DNA from: an uncultured Erysipelotrichaceae bacterium
GTDB taxonomy: Bacteria > Bacillota_I > Bacilli_A > Erysipelotrichales > Coprobacillaceae
Assembly (NCBI GenBank): GCA_900550005.1
Contig: URQL01000004.1
Coordinates: 1-33,233, forward strand
Reading direction: 5' to 3'
Length of the DNA: 33,233 nucleotides
Under the pieces are notes generated by a model. It was not told the DNA's origin. It searched no databases and saw only the letters and a list, made by a program, of their open reading frames with translations. Shown here piece by piece: positions 23,728 through 30,653 of the stretch. Within the stretch, counting starts at the first letter, position 1. Each line of letters starts with the position of its first letter. Position numbers and translations under genes: made by a program.

Positions 23728-24919
23728 AATGAAACGTTCAACAAAAAGAATGTTGATGCTTGGCGGATTAGCCTTAATTATTTTATTAATAATAGTTGTA
23801 TTAGTTGTTAATTTTATGAAAAAGGGTAAAAAAGTCGAACAACCAAAAACGAATTCCACTGAGGAAAAAACAGATGAAACAGTTGTTTCGTTCATGGGGG
23901 TAGGTGATAATCTTATCCATGATACAGTATATAAAGATGCTTTAACAGAAGATGGTACATATGATTTTAAAAAGATGTATGAAAATTTTAAAGATGATGC
24001 ATCTAATGCCGATATTGCTTTTATAAATCAGGAAACAATATTAGGCGGTGAAGAGCTAGGTTTATCAGGATACCCAACTTTTAATTCGCCTACAGAGATT
24101 GCTAAAAATTTAGAAGATACAGGATTTAATTTAGCCAATTTAGCAACAAACCATTGTTTGGATAAATCTGATTTAGGAATAGAAAACGAATTAGCAGCAT
24201 TTGCTAAGACAAATATTGTTACGGATGGTATTTATACATCACAAGATCGTTTTAATACGATACCTACTTTTACAAAAAAAGGCATTACATTTAGTTTTCT
24301 AGCTTATACATATGGCACAAATGGAATTGAACCACCTAATAGTTATAACGTTTCTTATTTTGATGAAAATCAAATTAAAGATGAAGTTTCTAGAGCAAAG
24401 GAAATAAGTGATGTAGTTATTGTTTCAGCTCATTGGGGTGATGAAAACACTTTTGCACCTAATGATTTTCAAACACATTATGCAAAATTATTTGCTGATT
24501 TGGGAGTTGATGTTGTAATTGGAACCCATCCACATACGATTCAACCTGTTGAATGGATTACTGGTGAAAATGGAAATCAAATGCTTTGTGTTTATTCTTT
24601 AGGTAATTTTATTGGTGGAATGTTAACTACTGATAATGCTATTGGTGGTGAAATCACATTTGATTTTGTTAAAAAGGATCAACAAATTACAATAGAAAAT
24701 GTTAAATGGATACCAACTATGATTCATTTTGAAGGTAATCAATCAAATATTATGGAAGAACGATACAATTATAAAGCATACAAGTTATCACAATATAATG
24801 ATGAACTAGCCAGTAAACACGTTTTAAATGGCTATGAAGGAAATGTGGTTAGCATTCAAATTATTAAAGATCGTACAAAAGCTGTGATTGATTCACAATT
24901 TTTACCAAATGATCTTTAG
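23711..24919 (+). CDS. CapA/PgsA-like metallophosphatase-fold protein, membrane anchored
   Basis: 402 residues from the ATG at 23711, preceded by TTGGAGGA; the longer frame inside the vanY gene is rejected. One membrane helix (about 14-35) and an external CapA domain with VSFMGVGDNLIH (59-70), INQETILGG, NLATNHCLDK, VSAHWGDENT, GTHPHTIQPVEWI and YSLGNFIGG. This is the domain of poly-gamma-glutamate capsule proteins CapA/PgsA, also widespread in Bacillota without a capsule operon. No capB/capC genes are present, so a role in surface-polymer or wall metabolism alongside VanY is inferred. Confidence 0.88.
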   Translation: MAHKNKMKRSTKRMLMLGGLALIILLIIVVLVVNFMKKGKKVEQPKTNSTEEKTDETVVSFMGVGDNLIHDTVYKDALTEDGTYDFKKMYENFKDDASNADIAFINQETILGGEELGLSGYPTFNSPTEIAKNLEDTGFNLANLATNHCLDKSDLGIENELAAFAKTNIVTDGIYTSQDRFNTIPTFTKKGITFSFLAYTYGTNGIEPPNSYNVSYFDENQIKDEVSRAKEISDVVIVSAHWGDENTFAPNDFQTHYAKLFADLGVDVVIGTHPHTIQPVEWITGENGNQMLCVYSLGNFIGGMLTTDNAIGGEITFDFVKKDQQITIENVKWIPTMIHFEGNQSNIMEERYNYKAYKLSQYNDELASKHVLNGYEGNVVSIQIIKDRTKAVIDSQFLPNDL

Positions 24920-24953
24920 TAATAAATCTCTTTTTATACGAGGAGAAGATTAA

Positions 24954-26069
24954 ATGAAGAAAAAGAGGGTTATAATTTTCCTATTACTTTTATTTATATT
25001 TCTTATTTTTGTAATTTTATTTAAGATAATGAATCCAAAACCACAAATTCAGCAAATTAATTATGAATATGGACAAGAATGTACAATAGTAGATCAAATT
25101 GATTCTAATGCTAAAGATGTTGATACGAGTTTACTTATTTATGAGGATGGTAAGGATTATTTAAAAATAGGTGAACATGTGCTTACTTATAAAATTAATT
25201 TTACAAAATATATTGTTAATATTTCAGTTTCTGATACAACACCACCAACAATAGAAGGTGATGATGTCATTGAAGTTGAAATGAATACAGAAGATTACAA
25301 TTTTGCAGATCATTTTAATGTGACGGATTTGAATGATGTTCAAAGTGAATTTGACTTGTCAAAAGTTGATTTTTCTTCAGAAGGTTCTTATGATGCTATG
25401 ATTAGAGCTACAGATGCTTCATCAAATAGTTCGGATAAAACATTTACTGTAAATATTTTTAAACCTGTTGAAAATGAGCCTATTGTAGAAGATAATTCTA
25501 TTGGCAAAAATGAGCAAATTGTTCAAAATAGTTCAGGCGGTGATGTATTCTATTATGTAAATGGAATTTTAGTAGTAAATAAGAAACATGGGTTACCAGC
25601 TGATTATGCTCCAGGTGAAAATGCAGAAGCAGGAAACCAAGTACGTGCTTTTATTAAAGAAATGCAAAATCTAGGTTATAATATTTCATCTTCTTATAGT
25701 GGATATCGTAGTTATGAATATCAAGCTTCTCTTTATAATAGTTATGTAGCGATTGATGGACAAGCTGCAGCAGATACTTATTCTGCAAGACCAGGTTATT
25801 CTGAGCATCAAAGCGGTTATGCTTTCGACTTACTTGATAATAATGGTCAACTTGTTGAAAGTGCACCAGAAGTAAAATATATTGCTGAAAATGCATGGCG
25901 TTATGGATTCATTGTTCGTTATATTAAAGCAAAAGAAGATATTACCGGATACCGTGAAGAAACATGGCATATTCGTTATGTTGGTGATCAAGCAAAAGCC
26001 ATTTACGATTCAGGATTAACATTGGAAGAATATTTAGGTATTGAAGGTGGAGATTATCTTAATCCTTAG
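24954..26069 (+). CDS. VanY-type carboxypeptidase with extracellular Ig-like domain
   Basis: 371 residues. It has a membrane helix (5-25), a short domain (30-92) and a DUF5011-like Ig domain (about 93-170, starting DTTPPTIEGDDVIEVE), then a linker and an M15B domain with SGYRSYEYQ (249-257), SEHQSGYAFD (H285, D292) and ETWHIRYVG (H339). The Ig domain is probably a spacer or wall-binding module that holds the peptidase away from the membrane. Ribosome site CGAGGAGAAG. It is related to the VanY protein two genes upstream but has a different N-terminal part, and is the apparent parent of the decayed copy at 26629-27405. Confidence 0.92.
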   Translation: MKKKRVIIFLLLLFIFLIFVILFKIMNPKPQIQQINYEYGQECTIVDQIDSNAKDVDTSLLIYEDGKDYLKIGEHVLTYKINFTKYIVNISVSDTTPPTIEGDDVIEVEMNTEDYNFADHFNVTDLNDVQSEFDLSKVDFSSEGSYDAMIRATDASSNSSDKTFTVNIFKPVENEPIVEDNSIGKNEQIVQNSSGGDVFYYVNGILVVNKKHGLPADYAPGENAEAGNQVRAFIKEMQNLGYNISSSYSGYRSYEYQASLYNSYVAIDGQAAADTYSARPGYSEHQSGYAFDLLDNNGQLVESAPEVKYIAENAWRYGFIVRYIKAKEDITGYREETWHIRYVGDQAKAIYDSGLTLEEYLGIEGGDYLNP

Positions 26070-26094
26070 GTAGAGAAATCTACCTTCTTTTTTT
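26068..26094 (+). terminator. Terminator after the Ig-VanY gene
   Basis: AGGTAGA, loop GAAA, TCTACCT, then T-rich sequence. The stem overlaps the stop codon. A near copy closes the vanY remnant at 27383. Confidence 0.92.
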
Positions 26095-26109
26095 ACAAGG
26101 AGGATAACA

Positions 26110-26565
26110 ATGAATTTAAAAAAAATCGATAAATCAAATTATTGGGATTGTATTCAATTAGAATTAGATAAAAGCCAAGAAAACTTTGTGGCAGACAATA
26201 AGCAATCCTTAGTTGAAGCAGCCTATGAAGAGGGTTTATATACATTAGCAGTTTATGATCATCAAACGATGGTAGGTTTTATTTTATATGATTATGATGA
26301 AACCTATCCAGGTTGGTCGATGAGCCGTTTTATGATTGGAAAACAATATCAAGGAAAAGGTTATGGTAAACAAGCAGTCCTTGAATTTTTGAATTATTTT
26401 AAAGAACATCATCAAGCAGATAAATTATACATTAGTGTATCTTTAGATAATTTAATTGCAAGAAAGATGTATTTAGATATTGGTTTTAAAGAAATTAAAG
26501 AAATTGAATATACTTTTTTAAATAGACAATTTAAAGAAATACAAATGGTTCTAGAATTAAAATAA
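26110..26565 (+). CDS. GNAT family N-acetyltransferase
   Basis: 151 residues, complete. The acetyl-CoA loop is QYQGKGYGKQAV (about 79-90), and the C-terminal motif B is SVSLDNLIARKMYLDIGFKEI. The layout and length resemble spermidine/diamine acetyltransferases (PaiA, BltD and SpeG relatives), but the substrate cannot be assigned. Ribosome site AAGGAGG, 7 bases before the ATG. It lies between the Ig-VanY gene and its decayed copy. Confidence 0.88.
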   Translation: MNLKKIDKSNYWDCIQLELDKSQENFVADNKQSLVEAAYEEGLYTLAVYDHQTMVGFILYDYDETYPGWSMSRFMIGKQYQGKGYGKQAVLEFLNYFKEHHQADKLYISVSLDNLIARKMYLDIGFKEIKEIEYTFLNRQFKEIQMVLELK

Positions 26566-26628
26566 AGAATCCGTTCTAATTTAGTTAGAAAGAATATGAA
26601 CTTGTCGATGACGATAGGGTGAAGATGT

Positions 26629-26811
26629 ATGAATAAGAATAAAATAGCTTTTCTAGTTGTTATTCTTATTTTATTGTTACTCGTTTTACCTAAGTCTTTA
26701 TCTAAAACAAAACAAATATATGTGCGTTACAATTATGATGAACCTTATGAAATATTAGACAGTGTTCCTGAAGATGTAAAAGTGAGATTTAATAATTTTA
26801 TACATAAATAG
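26629..26811 (+). pseudogene. Remnant of a second Ig-VanY gene: N-terminal part
   Basis: 60 codons: basic start, a strong membrane helix (about 6-24) and then QIYVRYNYDEPYEILD, which resembles QINYEYGQECTIVD of the intact gene at 24954. It stops before the Ig domain. Ribosome site GGGTGAAG. It might still make a small membrane peptide, but its position before a displaced Ig domain shows it is a decayed gene end. Confidence 0.65.
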
Positions 26812-27102
26812 GATGAAACTGAATCTTACTCTATTAATTAGCCAAGAGGACCCTATCTGAAATTCAGGTGGGGGAGAATTGGCTTTTTTTCTTTGATTCA
26901 TTTTTTACCCTGATTTTGGATGCATTTTTGGACTACCTAAGTGTATAGTCGCCACATGGATTGGCATTGTTTCAAACAAGAAGAAAATGATTTACAAACT
27001 AAATCATCTATTCTTGATTTGAGCTAAAACTCCCAACTTGAGATTACCCTCATAACCAAAGGAAACCCCTTCTGATTATGAAGTAATCAGTGGAGGTAAT
27101 TC
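26812..27102 (+). other. Non-coding insert between the two vanY remnants
   Basis: 291 bp with no frame over about 30 codons; the best is 28 codons from GTG 26941. It holds the structured terminator at 26841-26890 and a CTGATTA-TGAAG-TAATCAG hairpin (27072-27090) directly before a GGAGG ribosome site. The sequence is unlike the corresponding part of the intact vanY gene, so it looks inserted, perhaps a small mobile-element relic, but I see no transposase motif or clear terminal repeats. Confidence 0.5.
26841..26890 (+). terminator. Compound hairpin with T7 run
   Basis: GCCAA (26841-26845) pairs with TTGGC (26879-26883) around an inner CCC/GGG and CTGA/TCAG hairpin, then seven Ts. It looks like a terminator with an unusually large structured apical part. 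Confidence 0.6.
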
Positions 27103-27393
27103 ATGTCTTATCAAAAATGGTTTACAACTAATGTGATTACAATACAAATTGATGATCCGTACTCGCCAATTATTAATGGTGATGATGTCATTGAGGTCAA
27201 TAAAGGAATGAAGGGTTATGATTTTAATTCTCACTTTGAGGTAACAGATTTTTCAAAAGTAGTTGTAAAATTAAATCTTTCTCAGGTTGACTTTGATCAT
27301 GAAGGGATTTATCCTGCCTCAATTGAGGTAAAAGATGCAAGTAATCATACAGCAAAGAAAGAATTTCAAGTTCTTATTCTTGAGGTAGAGTAA
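27103..27393 (+). pseudogene. Remnant of a second Ig-VanY gene: Ig domain
   Basis: 96 codons with a GGAGG ribosome site. From SPIINGDDVIEVNKGM onward it follows the intact protein's DUF5011-like domain almost residue by residue (GDDVIEV, then VTD, LSQVDF/LSKVDF, EGIYPASIEVKDAS/EGSYDAMIRATDAS). There is no signal peptide and no VanY domain. It ends in a copy of the parental terminator. The fragment could be expressed as a cytosolic Ig domain, but a decayed duplicate is simpler. Confidence 0.75.
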
Positions 27394-27405
27394 TCTACCT
27401 TTTTT
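27383..27405 (+). terminator. Terminator after the vanY remnant (copy of 26068)
   Basis: AGGTAGA, loop GTAA, TCTACCT, then T6. The stem is identical to the one after the intact gene; only the loop and T run differ. Confidence 0.9.
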
Positions 27406-27427
27406 GTTGCTTATTAGAGAAAGTGGT

Positions 27428-27455
27428 TACATAAATTTAAATATGTGCTATAATA
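27428..27455 (+). promoter_or_regulatory. Promoter of the ABC transporter operon
   Basis: TTACAT (27428-27433), 16 bp, TATAAT (27450-27455), then the ribosome site AGAAAGGTAG. Confidence 0.65.
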
Positions 27456-27485
27456 AATTCTATGGAAAGAGAAAGGTAGAAGATT

Positions 27486-28916
27486 ATGTGGCAATTTATA
27501 GTAACAGATTTAAAAAATAATATAAAATTAAGTATAGCCTATTCAATGATTTTAGTATTATTAACATCAATTGAATATGTATTCTTTGAATTAGTTAATT
27601 ATCCTGATGTACTTTATTTTGGTGGAGCTATGTTTAATTTTATGACATTGATCGTCATTTTATTGCTTTTTGCAATGACATTTTATTTAAATACATTTTA
27701 TATCGAAGAAAAAAGAAAACAAATTGTTTTTTTATCCTTATCCGGTTCAACATTAGGAAAGTTAGGTTTATTTTTGCTTGTTGAATATTTTTTAATGGTT
27801 GTCGTATCTATGGTTATTTCTTTTATACTTGGAAAAGTGATGTTTATTTTCATTATCCGTTATGCCAGTCAAGTTGTAGCAATTCCTTTTAATATTCAAT
27901 TTTCACCTACCGCTTTAGTGGAAATGGTGGGGATTGAGATTTCTAAGTGTTTGTTAATGGTTATGTTGAATATATCTTTTATTTATAAAAATGAACTTGC
28001 AGATATTATTAATAAAACAGATAAAAAACAAAAAAAATATGTTCCAGGTGGTTTCAAAAGAAGTGTGAGTACGGTTGGTGCAAGCATGGGAGCGGGTATG
28101 TCTATGATGCGAAATGACGATTTAGTTAATGCTAAATCAAGAGAAGATATCGCTGAGATCATGAAAAAACAAGTTGAAATCAATAAAGAATTAACGAAAA
28201 AAATGGCCGCTGCTCCGGTTATTGAAAAAGTGGAAGAAGATCCTATTCAAGAAAAGAAATATCGTTTTTATTTACCAATGATTTTATATGTAATAGGACT
28301 AATTGGTATATTGATTTCTAATGACCCAATGATTTGTTGTGGGTTGATCCTTATTATAGGATTATCTTTAGTTACTTTTTTAAGAACAAGAGTAGGAAGA
28401 TTATTTAATTCTTTAGAACAAAGCCGTTTATATAAGAATCCTTATGACTATGTTGCATTTCAAGAAATATATCATCGTTTAAGTAGTAATCAAATGATTT
28501 TATTAGTGATGAATATGGCTTTACCCTTCTTTATTTTTGAAGCAACAACAAGAGCAACGTTATTTGTACAAATCTTAGCTTGTTTTTCATTTATTGTTTT
28601 ATTGATTGTATTAATGGTATTACTTTTGTTGAAAAATATCTTAGATGTTCAACATGGAATAAGTAATTATCGTATTTTGTATGTCGTAGGTTATCATAAA
28701 GATGATCTTATTAAGATATCTAAGAAAGCGAATGCATGGTATTACTTTATTTCGGTTGGTCTATCTTTATTTGGAATTTGTGTATTTGCAATTAAGATGT
28801 TACATAGTACCAAGGGACTTTGTTTACTTATTTTAGCGGTAAGTATTTTCTTATATGTTTTATCGGTAGTGGTTATTAGTTATTACAATAAATTAGTGAT
28901 TAGGGGGATCGAATAA
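27486..28916 (+). CDS. FtsX-like ABC transporter permease
   Basis: 476 residues. The hydrophobic profile suggests about eight membrane helices in two groups: four before residue 170 and four after 260. A long charged cytosolic stretch (about 175-258) joins them and includes the odd small-residue/Met segment STVGASMGAGMSMM. The EEKRKQIVFLSLSGST segment resembles the cytosolic coupling part of FtsX/BceB-type permeases. It overlaps the ATPase gene by one base (TAATG), so the two form one transporter. Such pairs often serve antimicrobial-peptide resistance or lipid/lipoprotein handling. No BceRS two-component genes lie beside it, so the cargo is unknown. Confidence 0.85.
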   Translation: MWQFIVTDLKNNIKLSIAYSMILVLLTSIEYVFFELVNYPDVLYFGGAMFNFMTLIVILLLFAMTFYLNTFYIEEKRKQIVFLSLSGSTLGKLGLFLLVEYFLMVVVSMVISFILGKVMFIFIIRYASQVVAIPFNIQFSPTALVEMVGIEISKCLLMVMLNISFIYKNELADIINKTDKKQKKYVPGGFKRSVSTVGASMGAGMSMMRNDDLVNAKSREDIAEIMKKQVEINKELTKKMAAAPVIEKVEEDPIQEKKYRFYLPMILYVIGLIGILISNDPMICCGLILIIGLSLVTFLRTRVGRLFNSLEQSRLYKNPYDYVAFQEIYHRLSSNQMILLVMNMALPFFIFEATTRATLFVQILACFSFIVLLIVLMVLLLLKNILDVQHGISNYRILYVVGYHKDDLIKISKKANAWYYFISVGLSLFGICVFAIKMLHSTKGLCLLILAVSIFLYVLSVVVISYYNKLVIRGIE

Positions 28917-29686
28917 TGAGTGAAGCAATATTAAAAGCAGAACATATTAAAAAGGTTTATAATCAAGGATTAGACAATGAAACGGAAGCGTTACATGACA
29001 TTTCATTAGAGATTTATCCTGGTGATTTTGTCGCTATTATGGGACCAAGTGGAAGTGGTAAAAGTACATTAATTAATATTTTAGCGACTTTGGATCGTGC
29101 AACAAAAGGAAAACTTGAAATCAATGGACAGTCTGTAAGCAAGCTTTCCTCTTATGAATTAGCGGATTTTAGAAATAAGAATCTAGGATATATTTTTCAA
29201 AATAGTATTTTATTAGATAATATGGATGTTTATCATAATATTGCAACACCACTCGTTTTAGCGAAACGTCCACGTCATGAAATCGATGAACGAGTTCATG
29301 CTTTAGCTAATGATTTAGGTATTGAAAGTTTATTAAATCATCAAGTAAACCAATGCTCAGGAGGTCAAGTACAACGTGTTGCGATTGCAAGAGCGTTGAT
29401 TTCTGATCCAAGTTTACTTGTTGCAGATGAACCTACTGGGGCTTTAGATAGTAAAAGATCACATGAATTTATGCAAACGTTAAGAGAACTTAATGAAAAA
29501 GGCATGACGATTATTTTAGTTACACATGATAATATGGTGGCTTCTTATGCTAAAAAATTAATTTATATTCATGATGGAAATTTACATGATCAAATTGAAT
29601 GTGGGGATATGAGCCAATATGATTTCTTTAATAAGATTGTTGAATTGAATGCGGGGGATTATATCAGTCAATTCTTTAGAAAATAA
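28916..29686 (+). CDS. ABC transporter ATP-binding protein (MacB/LolD/BceA type)
   Basis: 256 residues. Walker A GPSGSGKST (about 43-51), Q-loop YIFQNSILLDNM, signature CSGGQVQR (Cys replacing the usual Leu), Walker B LLVADEPTGALD, and the H-loop VTHD. The DEPTGALD form and EALHDISLEIYPGDFVAIMG are typical of ATPases that drive FtsX-fold permeases by mechanotransmission. The last 30 residues (YDFFNKIVELNAGDYISQFFRK) extend beyond the usual domain. It is translationally coupled to the permease. Confidence 0.95.
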   Translation: MSEAILKAEHIKKVYNQGLDNETEALHDISLEIYPGDFVAIMGPSGSGKSTLINILATLDRATKGKLEINGQSVSKLSSYELADFRNKNLGYIFQNSILLDNMDVYHNIATPLVLAKRPRHEIDERVHALANDLGIESLLNHQVNQCSGGQVQRVAIARALISDPSLLVADEPTGALDSKRSHEFMQTLRELNEKGMTIILVTHDNMVASYAKKLIYIHDGNLHDQIECGDMSQYDFFNKIVELNAGDYISQFFRK

Positions 29687-29711
29687 AAACGAGATTTTGT
29701 ATCTCGTTTTT
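29685..29711. terminator. Bidirectional terminator between convergent genes
   Basis: AAAAACGAGAT (29685-29695), loop TTTGT, ATCTCGTTTTT (29701-29711). It serves the ABC operon on the plus strand and the YitT gene on the minus strand, whose stop codon lies at its edge. Confidence 0.92.
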
Positions 29712-30564
29712 ATTTTGCCTTAATTTTAGGTAAGCTAAATCCACGACCGTGAACTTCATGAACATCAGATATGATTGTAAAAGCATTTTCATCAATTTCT
29801 TGAATACCTTGGCTTAGTGTGTGTAACTCACGTTTTGATAGGATACATAAGACCGCTTTTTGTTCAGTTCTTTTTAAACCTGTTGTAATTTCAACAAAAG
29901 TTGTTCCACGATCCATATGGTTTAAGATCCATTCATTGATTTCAAGGTACTTTGGAGAGATGATAAAGACTTGTGTTTGAGTAGAACCTAATGTCATGGT
30001 TTTATCAATGGTTACAGTGCTGACAAATAAGACAATAAAACTATAAAGTAATGTTTGTAAATCAATTGAGAATGCTTGAGATAAAATAATAATAAAGTCA
30101 AACATATAAATCAAGACGGATGTTGGGATCCCTAATTTTTTATTTAAGATAATAGGGGGAATATCCATTCCTCCGGTACTTGCTCCTTCTTTTAAGACAA
30201 GACCAATTCCCAAACCAATAAATACAGCACCAAAGATACTTGAAGTAAAAATATCAAAGTTTTGTGGATAGACTTCTAGAATCATTTCAAAACATTTTAG
30301 AAAGAATGGATAAACAATCGTACTTACAATGGTTAACATGGCAAATTGTTTACCAAGACAAATAAAACCTAATAAAAACATGGCAATGTTAATGATTAAT
30401 ACAGCAAGTGACATATCGATTCCAAAAAAATGATGAAGGGCTAAACCAATTCCCGTTCCTCCACCCATAATTAAATCTGTTTGCGTAATAAAGGCACTTA
30501 CACCCAAGGCAAGTAAGGCATTTCCAATAAGTAATATAATTAGACGATAAATAGATTTTTTCAT
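29710..30564 (-). CDS. YitT family membrane protein (YitT + DUF2179)
   Basis: 284 residues: five or so membrane helices over 1-175 and a cytosolic DUF2179 domain (about 200-275) with RGTTFVEITTGLKRTEQKAVLCILSKREL. Signature features are ITQTDLIMGGGTGIGLALHHFFGID near the start and KEGASTGGMDIPPIILNKKLGIP in the middle. YitT proteins are widespread in Bacillota and resemble transporters, but their substrate is not known. Ribosome site AAGGAGG, 7 bases before the ATG; it has its own promoter. Confidence 0.94.
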   Translation of the reverse strand: MKKSIYRLIILLIGNALLALGVSAFITQTDLIMGGGTGIGLALHHFFGIDMSLAVLIINIAMFLLGFICLGKQFAMLTIVSTIVYPFFLKCFEMILEVYPQNFDIFTSSIFGAVFIGLGIGLVLKEGASTGGMDIPPIILNKKLGIPTSVLIYMFDFIIILSQAFSIDLQTLLYSFIVLFVSTVTIDKTMTLGSTQTQVFIISPKYLEINEWILNHMDRGTTFVEITTGLKRTEQKAVLCILSKRELHTLSQGIQEIDENAFTIISDVHEVHGRGFSLPKIKAK

Positions 30565-30586
30565 AGAACCTCCTTATTTTTATAAA

Positions 30587-30615
30587 ATTTTAGCATGCTT
30601 TTACTTTATCGTCAA
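30587..30615 (-). promoter_or_regulatory. Promoter of the YitT gene
   Basis: On the minus strand TTGACG (30615-30610), 17 bp, TAAAAT (30592-30587). It lies immediately after the LCP gene terminator. Confidence 0.75.
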
Positions 30616-30620
30616 TGTAC

Positions 30621-30645
30621 AAAAAAACTAGGTTTCCCTAGTTTT
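30621..30645 (-). terminator. Terminator of the yigZ-LCP operon
   Basis: Minus-strand AAAACTAGG, loop GAAA, CCTAGTTTT followed by further Ts to 30621. Confidence 0.9.
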
Positions 30646-30653
30646 AATAAAGT

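Noticed and set aside
22807..26069. Vancomycin-resistance cluster
   Set aside because: VanY-type peptidases are present, but vanH, vanA/B-type ligase, vanX and vanRS are not.
26574..26590. TTCTAA-TTTAG-TTAGAA hairpin after the GNAT gene as a terminator
   Set aside because: Short AT-rich stem without a T run; too weak to call.
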